A stretch of 64,000 nucleotides of DNA, taken from assembly GCA_022842595.1 (NCBI GenBank), contig JALHPF010000002.1:124001-188000 (forward strand). The letters run 5' to 3'. Below the pieces are notes generated by a model. It was not told the origin of the DNA and ran no database searches. It was given only the letters and a program-made list of their open reading frames with translations. How positions within the stretch are numbered: the stretch's first letter is position 1; the number at the start of each line of letters is the position of its first letter. The DNA comes from Rubrivivax sp. GTDB lineage: Bacteria; Pseudomonadota; Gammaproteobacteria; Burkholderiales; Burkholderiaceae_C. A program made the translations under genes and the position numbers. Shown here piece by piece: positions 40,282 through 49,066 of the stretch.

Positions 40282-41291
40282 ACAACCAACGCATCGTCCT
40301 CGCCTCACGCCCCACGGGCGAACCCAGCAGCGCCAACTTCCGCCTGGAAACCGTGGAACTGCCGGCACTGCAGGACCAGCAGGTGCTCGTGCGCCACCAC
40401 TATCTCAGCCTGGACCCGTACATGCGCGGCCGCATGAACGACGGCAAGAGCTACGCCCAGCCACAGCCGCTGGACGCAGTGATGATCGGTGGCACGGTCG
40501 GCGAAGTCGTCGAGTCCCGCCACCCGGGCTTTGCCGCTGGCGACAAGGTCGTCGGCATGGGCGGCTGGCAGCAGTTCGCCGTGGTCGACGCGGCACAGCC
40601 GGGGGCACTGCGCAAGGTCGACACCGCGCATATCCCCCTGTCGGCCTATCTGGGCGCGGTCGGCATGCCCGGCGTCACGGCGTGGGTGGGGCTGACACAG
40701 ATCATCGAACCCAAGGCCGGCGAGACCGTGGTCGTCAGCGCCGCCAGCGGTGCGGTGGGCAGTGCCGTGGGCCAGCTGGCCAAGGCACGGGGTTGCCGCG
40801 TCGTGGGCATCGCCGGCGGGCCCGACAAGTGCGCGTACACCGTCGACGAACTCGGCTTCGACGCCTGCCTGGACTACAAGGCACTGGGCAGCGGCAAGGA
40901 ACTCTCGCTGGCACTCAAGGCGGCCGCGCCTCAGGGCGTGGACGGCTATTTCGAAAACGTCGGCGGCGCTATTCTGGACGTGGTCATGTCACGCATGAAC
41001 GCCTTCGGCCGCATCGCCTTCTGCGGCATGATTTCCGGCTACAACGGCGAACCCATCCCGATGGCCAACCCCGCGCTGATCCTGGTCTCGCGGCTGAAGC
41101 TTCAGGGCTTCATCGTCAGCGAACACATGGCCTTGTGGCCGCAGGCGCTGAAGGAACTGGGCACGATGGTCGCCACCGGCCAGCTGAAGTACCGAGAGAG
41201 CGTGGCCGACGGCCTGGCCGCCGCGCCCGAGGCCTTCCTGGGGCTGCTGAAGGGCCGCAACTTCGGCAAGCAGCTGGTGAAGCTGGCCTGA
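40278..41291 (+). CDS. NADP-dependent alkenal/enone reductase (CurA/LTB4DH-like)
   Basis: A 337-residue MDR enzyme of the leukotriene B4 12-hydroxydehydrogenase/CurA type: SLDPYMRGRMN in the N-domain, AASGAVGSAVGQLAKARGC in the cofactor domain, and YFENVGG. It reduces alpha,beta-unsaturated carbonyls with NADPH. It lies within an operon of lipid/CoA-related genes; overlaps on both sides suggest co-translation. Confidence 0.92.
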   Translation: MNNQRIVLASRPTGEPSSANFRLETVELPALQDQQVLVRHHYLSLDPYMRGRMNDGKSYAQPQPLDAVMIGGTVGEVVESRHPGFAAGDKVVGMGGWQQFAVVDAAQPGALRKVDTAHIPLSAYLGAVGMPGVTAWVGLTQIIEPKAGETVVVSAASGAVGSAVGQLAKARGCRVVGIAGGPDKCAYTVDELGFDACLDYKALGSGKELSLALKAAAPQGVDGYFENVGGAILDVVMSRMNAFGRIAFCGMISGYNGEPIPMANPALILVSRLKLQGFIVSEHMALWPQALKELGTMVATGQLKYRESVADGLAAAPEAFLGLLKGRNFGKQLVKLA

Positions 41292-41755
41292 TGCAGGGGC
41301 CTGCCATCCACTGGACCTGGCTGCGTTTCGGCAGCCTCAGCGTCGACCAGTTGTACGACGCGCTGGCGTTGCGCAGCGCCATCTTCAGCGTCGAACAGGC
41401 CTGTGCCTACCTCGACCCCGACGGTGTCGACCGGCATTGCTGGCACCTGCTGGGGCACGACACTGCGGGCGGCCTGCAGGCCTACCTGCGTGGCGTCGAC
41501 CCCGGGGTGAAATACGCCGAACCATCGATCGGCCGCGTGATCACCGCGAGCGCCGCACGCGGCACGGGCCTCGGCCGCAAGCTGGTGGCCGAAGGCCTGC
41601 GCCGCATGGACGCTGCCTGGCCCGGTCAGGCGCTGCGCATCAGCGCCCAGGCCCATCTGCGCCACTTTTACGGCGCCTTCGGCTTCGAGGCCGTGGGCGA
41701 GGTCTACATGGAAGACAACATCCCGCATATCGAAATGCTCAGGGCGGCGCCATGA
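41291..41755 (+). CDS. ElaA-type GNAT acetyltransferase
   Basis: A 154-residue N-acetyltransferase of the ElaA branch: FSVEQACAYLDPDGVDRHCWHLLG at the start and RVITASAARGTGLGRKLV as the acetyl-CoA loop. The substrate is unknown. It overlaps both neighbours by 1-4 bases. Confidence 0.88.
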   Translation: MQGPAIHWTWLRFGSLSVDQLYDALALRSAIFSVEQACAYLDPDGVDRHCWHLLGHDTAGGLQAYLRGVDPGVKYAEPSIGRVITASAARGTGLGRKLVAEGLRRMDAAWPGQALRISAQAHLRHFYGAFGFEAVGEVYMEDNIPHIEMLRAAP

Positions 41756-42711
41756 GCACGGCGTCCGTTCTTCACCCCGTCGTTCACCCCGTCCTTCACC
41801 ATTACCCGACATCGCCATTCGCCGAAAAGGTACGGTTGATGCTGGGCTTCAAGGCGATGGCCTGGCAGTCGGTATCGATGCCCTCGATCATGCCCAAGCC
41901 CGACCTGGTGGCCCTGACCGGCGGCTACCGGCGCGCTCCTGTGCTGCAACTGGGCGCCGACGTCTACTGCGACACGGCCCTGATCGCTCGCGTGCTCGAA
42001 AGCCTGCAGCCGGCGCCCACCCTGTTCCCGGCCAGCGCACCACTGGCGCCGCTGCTGGCGCAATGGGCCGACAGCACGCTGTTCTGGATTGCCGTGCCCT
42101 ACACGATGCAGCCGGCGGGTCTGGCGGCCTTGTTCGCCGGGCAGCCGCCTGAGGCGATCCAGGCCTTCGCGGCCGACCGCAAGCCCTTCAGTGCCGGCGT
42201 CAAGCGCCTGTCCCCCGTGGACGGTCAGCTGCAGTTGCAGGCCGCGCTGGCCGCCTTCGACGCGCAGCTGGCCGATGGCCGGCCGTTCCTGTTTGGCGCC
42301 GACGCCTCCATCGCCGACTTCTCGGTCGCGCACTGCCTGTGGTTCATTCGCCGCGCGCCGCCAGTCGCCGGTGTGCTGGACGCCACCCTGAACGTCACGC
42401 GCTGGCTCGACGCCCTGCTGGCCATCGGCCATGGCCGCAGCGAAAGACTGAAGAGCGAGGAGGCGCTGGCCATCGCCCGCAGTTCGACACCGGCGCCCGC
42501 CAGCGTCATGCCCGGCCAGGGCTTCGCCGCTGGCCAGCGGGTGAACGTGGCCGCCAGCGACTACGGCACCGAGCCCAGCGTGGGCGTGCTGGTGGGCCTG
42601 GCCGAAGACGAGATCGTGATCCGCCGCGACGACGAACGCGCCGGCACCGTGCATGTGCATTTCCCGCGCCGTGGCTACCAGCTGCGCGCCGAACCGCAGG
42701 ACACCCCATGA
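41752..42711 (+). CDS. Glutathione S-transferase with C-terminal extension
   Basis: A 319-residue protein. A thioredoxin-like GST N-domain (YPTSPFAEKVRLML) is followed by a helical C-domain. About 80 more residues beyond the standard GST length (VMPGQGFAAGQRVNVAASDYGTEP) form a small beta domain. The extension is similar to those in some proteobacterial GSTs of unknown role. It lies between the GNAT and SDR genes with four-base overlaps. Confidence 0.87.
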   Translation: MSTASVLHPVVHPVLHHYPTSPFAEKVRLMLGFKAMAWQSVSMPSIMPKPDLVALTGGYRRAPVLQLGADVYCDTALIARVLESLQPAPTLFPASAPLAPLLAQWADSTLFWIAVPYTMQPAGLAALFAGQPPEAIQAFAADRKPFSAGVKRLSPVDGQLQLQAALAAFDAQLADGRPFLFGADASIADFSVAHCLWFIRRAPPVAGVLDATLNVTRWLDALLAIGHGRSERLKSEEALAIARSSTPAPASVMPGQGFAAGQRVNVAASDYGTEPSVGVLVGLAEDEIVIRRDDERAGTVHVHFPRRGYQLRAEPQDTP

Positions 42712-43640
42712 GCAGCAGCAGCCAGTCAGATTCACTTTCGCGCGGCCACACCGCCGTCATCACCGGCGCTGCCTCGGGCTTCGGCCTGGAGGCCAGCCGC
42801 ATCGCCGCGGCGCGCGGCATGAACGTCGTGATGGCCGACGTCCAGGCCGACGCGCTCGAAGCCGCCGCTGCCAGCATCCGCGCGCTTGGTGTCGAGGTCC
42901 TGCCGTTCCGCATCGACGTGTCGAAGGCCGCCGAGGTCGAAGCGCTGGCCGCGGCCACGGTCGGCCGTTTCGGCGCGCCGCACTTCGTCTTCAACAACGC
43001 CGGCGTCGGCGCTGGCGGGCTGATCTGGGAACACACGCTGAAGGACTGGGAATGGGTCATCGGCGTCAACCTGATGGGCGTGGCCCACGGCGTGCGTGTT
43101 TTCACGCCACTGATGCTGGCGGCCGCCGACGCAGACCCGGGCTACCGCGGCCACATCGTCAACACCGCCAGCATGGCCGGGCTGCTGAACGCGCCGAACA
43201 TGGGCGTCTACAACGTCAGCAAGCACGCCGTGGTGGCGATGAGCGAGACCCTGTACCAGGACCTGGCCCTCGTCAGTACTCAGGTGCACGCGCATGTGCT
43301 TTGCCCGTTCTTCGTGCCCACCGGCATCCACCAGAGCGAACGCAACCGGCCTGCCGAGTTCGCCGACGCGTCCCTGAAGCCCACACGCAGCCAGCTCATC
43401 GCGCAGGCGATGAGCGACAAGGCTGTCACCAGCGGCAAGGTCACGGCCGCCGAGGTGGCGCAGTTCGTCTTCGACGCGATGGACGCCAACCGCTTCTACA
43501 TCTACAGCCATCCCAAGGCGCTGGCCAGCGTGCAGGTGCGTCTGGACGACGTCGTTCAGGGGCGCAACCCGACCGACCCGTTTGCCGCCAAACCCGAAAT
43601 CGGCCAGGCGCTGCGTGCACGCCTGCGCGGCGAGGCCTGA
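42708..43640 (+). CDS. SDR family oxidoreductase
   Basis: A 310-residue SDR with TGAASGFG, NNAGVG, Ser (TASMAGLL) and YNVSKHA. Its C-terminal region is longer than in classical SDRs and contains KVTAAEVAQFVFDAM, like the family of hydroxysteroid/acyl-type dehydrogenases near 300 residues. It is the last gene of the overlapping run. Confidence 0.92.
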   Translation: MSSSSQSDSLSRGHTAVITGAASGFGLEASRIAAARGMNVVMADVQADALEAAAASIRALGVEVLPFRIDVSKAAEVEALAAATVGRFGAPHFVFNNAGVGAGGLIWEHTLKDWEWVIGVNLMGVAHGVRVFTPLMLAAADADPGYRGHIVNTASMAGLLNAPNMGVYNVSKHAVVAMSETLYQDLALVSTQVHAHVLCPFFVPTGIHQSERNRPAEFADASLKPTRSQLIAQAMSDKAVTSGKVTAAEVAQFVFDAMDANRFYIYSHPKALASVQVRLDDVVQGRNPTDPFAAKPEIGQALRARLRGEA

Positions 43641-43817
43641 ACCCCCGCGGCCCGGCGGGTTTCCCGCCCCCGTGAATGAAGGGGGAGCGGTCAATTGAAT
43701 TTCACAGTCTGTTCCTGAACTGTGCGGTAACTTTCGATACCGGCTGGTTTTGGCGTCTCGTCAAGGCAGGCCGGCTCGGAAGATTCCTTCGCAATTCATC
43801 CTTTCAGGAGCCCTGTG

Positions 43818-44462
43818 ATGAAACTGTCCTCCCTGGCGGCTGCCGTCGCCACCACCTGCACGCTGGCCGCTGCGCCGGCCCTGGCCCAGAGCCTGCCCAT
43901 CGTGGGCGGAATCACCTCGGTCGCATTGACCTCGGCGCCCACGCTCGCATCGGTGGGCCTGGGCGTCGGAGGTCTCGGTTCGGCGATCATTTCGCCGGGC
44001 TCGGCCGGCATTCCGCTGGCCTATTTCCCGGTCACGGGTGGCAGCATCGACACCGTCAGCTTTGCCGGCAGCATCCAGCATGCCGGCAGCGGCCTGGCGC
44101 TGAGCAATCCGAGCGCCACGGTGAACCTGACCAACTTCGTCATCGACACCATCGGTGGCACCTTGTCGGGCAACGTGGCGGTGGGCGCTACCAGCCTGGG
44201 TGTGGTGCCGCTGTTCAACCTGGGCGCCAGCGGCAATGCCGCGGCACCGTTTTCACTGTCCTTGACGTCTGCCGCGGCCGGCGCCCTGAGCACGGTGTTC
44301 GGCATTCCGAACCTCACGGGCGCACTGATCGGCAATGCCAACACCATTCCGATCACCTCGGCGGTGCCCGAACCCGCGACCGTGTTGTCGATGCTGGCCG
44401 GCCTGGGTCTCATCGGCCTTTCGCTGCGCCGCCGCCACGCGGCCGACACCCACCGCGCCTGA
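43818..44462 (+). CDS. PEP-CTERM sorting domain protein 2
   Basis: A 214-residue exported protein: signal peptide to PALA, a Gly/Ser/Thr-rich beta region, and the C-terminal VPEPATV, hydrophobic helix and RRRH tail of PEP-CTERM proteins. The ATG at 43818 has CAGGAG seven bases upstream. Convergent with the DUF1223 gene, one base apart. Confidence 0.88.
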   Translation: MKLSSLAAAVATTCTLAAAPALAQSLPIVGGITSVALTSAPTLASVGLGVGGLGSAIISPGSAGIPLAYFPVTGGSIDTVSFAGSIQHAGSGLALSNPSATVNLTNFVIDTIGGTLSGNVAVGATSLGVVPLFNLGASGNAAAPFSLSLTSAAAGALSTVFGIPNLTGALIGNANTIPITSAVPEPATVLSMLAGLGLIGLSLRRRHAADTHRA

Positions 44463-44463
44463 T

Positions 44464-45189
44464 TCAGCAGTCCAGGGCCAGCGCCTGCACCGGGCGCTGG
44501 CTTTGGGCGTCGATGACGACAAAGGCCACGCGCCGGGGCGTCATGGCGTCGCCGCGCGTCACGTTCAGTTGTGAACGCAGTCCGGCAGCCGGCGCCCAGC
44601 CGGGCACCGGCTGCAGCAGGCGCACGACGTGGTCGTGCACCAGCGTTTCACCGGCGTTTTCACCGGCGCGCACCTTGCTGCTGTGGTTGTGCTCTGCCAC
44701 GGCCCAGTAGCCCGCCAAGGCCGGTGTGCCGTCGGCAGCCGGGCCGATGTCGGCCGTGACCTGGTCACCCTGGCGCTGCAGGCGCAAGCTCACCGGCGCC
44801 GCGCTGCCGGCCCTGGGCAGGGCGGGCCAGCCACGCCAGTCGCGGCCGTCGACGACGGCCTGGGGCGTGTAGACGTTCGACGCCCGATGTGTCTTTGCCC
44901 ACTGGTACTGGCGCTGGGTGAATTCGGGTCTGGCGAAGCGGTCGGTCCAGCCCAGGTGGTCCCAGTAGCCGACGTGGAAGGCCAGCGCCAGGACATCGCT
45001 GCGACCCTTCAGCGTCGACAGCCAGCGGTCGGCGGGCGGGCAGGAACTGCATCCTTCCGAGGTGTACAGCTCCACCACCAGAGGCGGCTGGGCACCGGCG
45101 GTGGCCTGGCAGGTTTGCGCCCAGGCGCCTGTCGCCGCGGCCAGCGCCGCGGTGACGAGTGAAAGGCGGACAGCGCTGAATGTGTGCAC
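44464..45189 (-). CDS. DUF1223 secreted thioredoxin-fold protein
   Basis: A 241-residue protein with a signal peptide ending at AWAQ. The DUF1223 family motif VELYTSEGCSSCPPADRW is thioredoxin-like with a CSSC redox pair. The family is widespread in proteobacteria and its role is unknown; a periplasmic redox function is inferred. Divergent from the flavoprotein gene. Confidence 0.88.
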   Translation of the reverse strand: MHTFSAVRLSLVTAALAAATGAWAQTCQATAGAQPPLVVELYTSEGCSSCPPADRWLSTLKGRSDVLALAFHVGYWDHLGWTDRFARPEFTQRQYQWAKTHRASNVYTPQAVVDGRDWRGWPALPRAGSAAPVSLRLQRQGDQVTADIGPAADGTPALAGYWAVAEHNHSSKVRAGENAGETLVHDHVVRLLQPVPGWAPAAGLRSQLNVTRGDAMTPRRVAFVVIDAQSQRPVQALALDC

Positions 45190-45277
45190 GGTGAAGCTCC
45201 TGCAGGGGGGGGCCAGGTCTGGGTCGCCGGTAGTCGGCCGAACTTACGCCATGGGCCGCTGGCCCTACAGTCCCCGC

Positions 45278-46519
45278 ATGCAACCTGAGCTTGAAGTCCG
45301 TTCTCCCTTTGTTGCCGTCATCGGCGGTGGCCCGGCCGGCCTCATGGCCGCCGAAACCCTGGCGGCGGCCGGCCATGCCGTGCAGCTGTTCGACGCCATG
45401 CCTTCCGTGGGCCGCAAGTTCCTGCTGGCCGGCAAGGGTGGGCTGAACCTGACCCATGGCGAGTCGCTGGAGGCCTTCGGCCAACGGTTTTTCGAGCGCA
45501 GCGCCGAACTCGCACCCTGGCTCGCCGACTTCGGCCCGGAGCAACTGCGCGCCTGGGCCGCGGCGCTGGGCGTGGAGACCTTTGTCGGCAGCTCCGGCCG
45601 CGTCTTCCCGAAAGACCTGAAGGCCGCGCCGCTGCTGCGCGCCTGGCTGCACCGGCTGCGCGGGCAGGGCGTGCAGTTCCACATGCGCCATCGCTGGCTG
45701 GGCTGGGCGGAAGACGGCGCGCTGCGCCTGGACACGCCTCGCGGCGAACTGCGGCTTCAGCCCGCGGCCACCGTGCTGGCACTGGGCGGCGCCAGCTGGC
45801 AGCGGCTGGGCTCGGACGGCACCTGGTGGCCCTGGCTGCAGGCCCGTGGGGCCGACCTGGCGCCGCTTCGACCATCGAACTGCGGCTTCGACGTCGGCTG
45901 GAGCGAACACTTCAGCAGCCGCCACGCCGGCCAGCCGCTGAAGGGCGTGGCCATCGGCATCGGCGACTTCCGGCAGGCGGGCGAGGCCGTGGTCACGGCC
46001 ACCGGTGTCGAAGGCAGCCTCGTCTACGCGGTGTCGTCGCTGCTGCGCGAGGCCATCGCGCGCGACGGCAGCGCGCACTTCACGCTGGACCTGCTGCCGG
46101 CGCGCGACCTGGCCTGGGTGCAGCGCGAACTGGCGCATCCGCGCGGGCCGCGTTCCTTGTCCACCCACCTGAAGACACGGCTGAAGCTCGACGGCGTGAA
46201 GGCCGGCCTGCTGTGGGAAGTCGTGCCCAAGGACGCACAGGCCGACCCGGCGCGGCTGGCGGCGGCGATCAAGGCCCTGCCCATCACGGTGACGGCCGCC
46301 AGGCCGATCGACGAGGCCATCAGCACCGCCGGCGGTGTGCGTTTCGAAGGGCTGGACGAGCGGCTGATGCTGCGTGCGCTGCCGGGCGTGTTCTGCGCCG
46401 GCGAGATGCTCGACTGGGAAGCGCCGACTGGCGGCTACCTGCTGACGGCATGCTTCGCCACCGCACGCCGTGCCGGCAACGGTGCCGCCACCTGGCTGGC
46501 CGCCGGGACCAGCGCCTAA
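45278..46519 (+). CDS. TIGR03862-type flavoprotein (HI0933/BaiN-like)
   Basis: A 413-residue NAD(P)/FAD-dependent oxidoreductase: Rossmann motif VIGGGPAGLMAAE at the N-terminus, GRKFLLAGKGGLNLTHGE, and the C-terminal FAD motif FCAGEMLDWEAPTGGYLL. The family has no proven substrate in most bacteria; relatives act on bile acids or heterocycles. An ATG at 45251 is also possible, but 45278 puts the Rossmann fold at the usual distance. Confidence 0.88.
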   Translation: MQPELEVRSPFVAVIGGGPAGLMAAETLAAAGHAVQLFDAMPSVGRKFLLAGKGGLNLTHGESLEAFGQRFFERSAELAPWLADFGPEQLRAWAAALGVETFVGSSGRVFPKDLKAAPLLRAWLHRLRGQGVQFHMRHRWLGWAEDGALRLDTPRGELRLQPAATVLALGGASWQRLGSDGTWWPWLQARGADLAPLRPSNCGFDVGWSEHFSSRHAGQPLKGVAIGIGDFRQAGEAVVTATGVEGSLVYAVSSLLREAIARDGSAHFTLDLLPARDLAWVQRELAHPRGPRSLSTHLKTRLKLDGVKAGLLWEVVPKDAQADPARLAAAIKALPITVTAARPIDEAISTAGGVRFEGLDERLMLRALPGVFCAGEMLDWEAPTGGYLLTACFATARRAGNGAATWLAAGTSA

Positions 46520-46531
46520 ACTCGAAGGTTT

Positions 46532-48922
46532 TTGCCAGCCCATCCCGCCTTGGACAAGATCGTTCTCCAGATCGCCGCCGAACTGAAGGTTCGGCCGCAG
46601 CAAGTGGCCACCGCCGTCGAACTGCTCGACGGCGGCGCCACGGTGCCTTTCATCGCCCGCTACCGCAAGGAAGCCACCGACGGCCTGGACGACATCCAGC
46701 TGCGCGAACTCGAGTCGCGCCTGGGCTATCTGCGCGAACTGGAAGACCGCCGCGCTGCGGTGCTGAAGAGCATCGACGAACAGGGCAAGCTCACGCCTGA
46801 GCTCCGCGCCGCAGTGCTGACGGCGCCGACCAAGCAGGATCTGGAAGACATCTACCTGCCCTACAAGCCGCGCCGCCGCACCAAGGGCATGATCGCCCGC
46901 GAGGCCGGCCTGGAGCCGCTGGCCGACCGGCTGTTTGCCGACCCGACGCTCGACCCGCTGGCCGAGGCCGCCAGCTTCATCAACGCCGAAGGCGGGTTCG
47001 CCGATGCGCCGGCCGTGCTCGACGGCGTGCGCGACCTTCTCTCCGAACGCTGGGCCGAAGACGCAGCGCTGGTGGGCAAGCTGCGCGAATGGCTGTGGGG
47101 CGACGCGCTGTTCCAGAGCAAGCTGGTCGAGGGCAAGGACGGCCAGTCACCCGACGCCGCGAAGTTCCGCGACTATTTCGACTACGCCGAGCCCATTCGT
47201 TCCGTGCCCAGCCACCGCGCGCTGGCCGTCTTCCGCGGCCGCACGCTGGAATGGCTGGACGCGAAGCTGGTGCTGGACGAGGAAGTCGTGCCCGGCAAGC
47301 CCACCGACGCGAAGCGGCCACCTGCGGTGTCCGTGGCCGAAGGCCGCATCGCCCGCCACCTGGGCTGGAGCCACGCCGGCCGCAAGACGGACGAACTGAT
47401 CCGCAAGACCGTTGCCTGGACCTGGAAAGTCAAGCTCAGCCTGAGCCTGGAACGTGACCTGTTCTCGCGGCTGCGCGAAGAGGCCGAGGCCGTGGCCATC
47501 AAGGTCTTCGCCGACAACCTGCGCGACCTTCTGCTGGCCGCGCCCGCCGGCAAGCGGGTGGTGATGGGCTTGGACCCCGGCATCCGCACGGGCGTGAAGG
47601 TGGCCGTGGTCAGCGACACCGGGCGTGTGCTCGACACCCATACCGTCTACCCGCACGAACCGCGCAACGACTGGGAAGGTTCGCTGCACACGCTGGGCCG
47701 ACTGGTCGCCACCCATGGCGTGAACCTGATCGCCATCGGCAACGGCACCGCCAGCCGCGAGACCGACAAGTTGGCAGCCGACCTCATCGCCCGCGTGAAG
47801 ACGCTGGCCCCCGAGGTGCGCCTGGACAAGGTGGTGGTCAGCGAAGCCGGCGCCAGCGTCTACAGCGCCAGCGAATTCGCCAGCAAGGAACTGCCCGACC
47901 TGGACGTCAGCCTGCGGGGCGCCGTCAGCATCGCGCGGCGCCTGCAGGACCCGCTGGCCGAACTGGTGAAGATCGACCCGAAGAGCATCGGCGTGGGCCA
48001 GTACCAGCACGACGTCAACCAGAGCGGCCTGGCCAAGAGCCTGGAAGCCGTGGTCGAGGACTGCGTCAACGGCGTCGGCGTCGACCTGAACACCGCTTCG
48101 GCGCCGCTGCTGGCGCGGGTCTCGGGCCTGAGCCCGGCCGTGGCCGCGAGCATCGTGCGCTGGCGCGACGCCAACGGCGCATTCCGCAACCGCAAGCAGC
48201 TGCTCGACGTCACCGGTCTGGGGCCGAAGACCTTTGAACAGGCCGCGGGCTTCCTGCGCATCCGCGACGGCGACAACCCGCTGGACCTGACCGGCGTGCA
48301 CCCCGAGACCTACCCCGTCGTCGAGAAGATGCTGGCGGCCACCGCCAGGCCGGTGAAGGAGCTGATGGGCAACACCGCCGTGCTGCGCGGCCTGAAGCCC
48401 GAGACCTTCGCCGACGGCCACTTCGGCGCCATCACCGTCAAGGACATCCTGGCGGAACTGGAAAAGCCCGGCCGCGACCCGCGCCCGGACTTCGTCGTGG
48501 CGCGCCTGAACGACGCCGTCACCGACCTGAAGGACCTGCAGCCCGGCATGTTGCTGGAAGGCACCGTCAGCAACGTCGCGCAGTTCGGCGCCTTCGTCGA
48601 CCTGGGCGTGCACCAGGACGGGCTGGTGCATGTCAGCCAGCTCGCCAACAAGTTCGTCAGCGATGCGCGTGAAGTGGTGCGCACCGGTCAGGTGGTGAAG
48701 GTGCGGGTGCTGGAAGTGGACCTGGCGCGCAAGCGCGTGTCGCTGACCATGAAGCTCGACGCGCCGGTGCAGAACCCGCGCGACAAGGTCGACAACAGCT
48801 TCAAGCCGGCAGGCCGCGGCGAACGGCAGCCAGCCGGGCGCAGCCCGGGGCGCCCGGCCGACACCAGCCCGGCGGGCGGGGCGATGGCTGCCGCCTTCGC
48901 CAAGCTGCAGCAGCGCCGCTGA
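46532..48922 (+). CDS. tex: Transcription accessory protein Tex
   Basis: A 796-residue Tex protein. N-terminal helical domains, a YqgF-like RNase H domain (GLDPGIRTGVKVAVV), tandem helix-hairpin-helix motifs (VDLNTASAPLLARVSGLSP) and a C-terminal S1 domain (GMLLEGTVSNVAQFGAFVDLG) are seen. Tex binds RNA/DNA and affects transcription and stress. The start is a TTG (46532; a second TTG at 46550 is possible). The Ala/Pro/Gly-rich tail is longer than in E. coli. Confidence 0.95.
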   Translation: MPAHPALDKIVLQIAAELKVRPQQVATAVELLDGGATVPFIARYRKEATDGLDDIQLRELESRLGYLRELEDRRAAVLKSIDEQGKLTPELRAAVLTAPTKQDLEDIYLPYKPRRRTKGMIAREAGLEPLADRLFADPTLDPLAEAASFINAEGGFADAPAVLDGVRDLLSERWAEDAALVGKLREWLWGDALFQSKLVEGKDGQSPDAAKFRDYFDYAEPIRSVPSHRALAVFRGRTLEWLDAKLVLDEEVVPGKPTDAKRPPAVSVAEGRIARHLGWSHAGRKTDELIRKTVAWTWKVKLSLSLERDLFSRLREEAEAVAIKVFADNLRDLLLAAPAGKRVVMGLDPGIRTGVKVAVVSDTGRVLDTHTVYPHEPRNDWEGSLHTLGRLVATHGVNLIAIGNGTASRETDKLAADLIARVKTLAPEVRLDKVVVSEAGASVYSASEFASKELPDLDVSLRGAVSIARRLQDPLAELVKIDPKSIGVGQYQHDVNQSGLAKSLEAVVEDCVNGVGVDLNTASAPLLARVSGLSPAVAASIVRWRDANGAFRNRKQLLDVTGLGPKTFEQAAGFLRIRDGDNPLDLTGVHPETYPVVEKMLAATARPVKELMGNTAVLRGLKPETFADGHFGAITVKDILAELEKPGRDPRPDFVVARLNDAVTDLKDLQPGMLLEGTVSNVAQFGAFVDLGVHQDGLVHVSQLANKFVSDAREVVRTGQVVKVRVLEVDLARKRVSLTMKLDAPVQNPRDKVDNSFKPAGRGERQPAGRSPGRPADTSPAGGAMAAAFAKLQQRR

Positions 48923-48953
48923 GGAGCCCACCGCGCCGGTGACCCGTGTGCTT

Positions 48954-48970
48954 GTGGCTGTGTCCTTGCG
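48954..48970 (+). promoter_or_regulatory. Possible sigma-54 promoter of PEP-CTERM gene 3
   Basis: GTGGCTGTGTCCTTGCG has TGGC and TTGC at exact -24/-12 spacing (GG-N10-GC). It lies about 97 bases upstream of the start. Regulation of PEP-CTERM genes by RpoN/PrsR is known in related bacteria. Confidence 0.45.
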
Positions 48971-49066
48971 GCAGTGGCCTGGCGTACGTGGAACTACGCG
49001 CGTTGGCGTCATTCGACTGGCCTAGAGTTTCCACACGGGGCATGGCATGCCCGACACGGAGACACC

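Noticed and set aside
43654..43668. GGCGGG/CCCGCC hairpin after the last SDR gene
   Set aside because: No T-run on either useful side, so termination is not supported.
43740..43800. Sigma-54 promoter before PEP-CTERM gene 2
   Set aside because: The best GG...GC pair has an 11-base spacer, outside the strict -24/-12 spacing.
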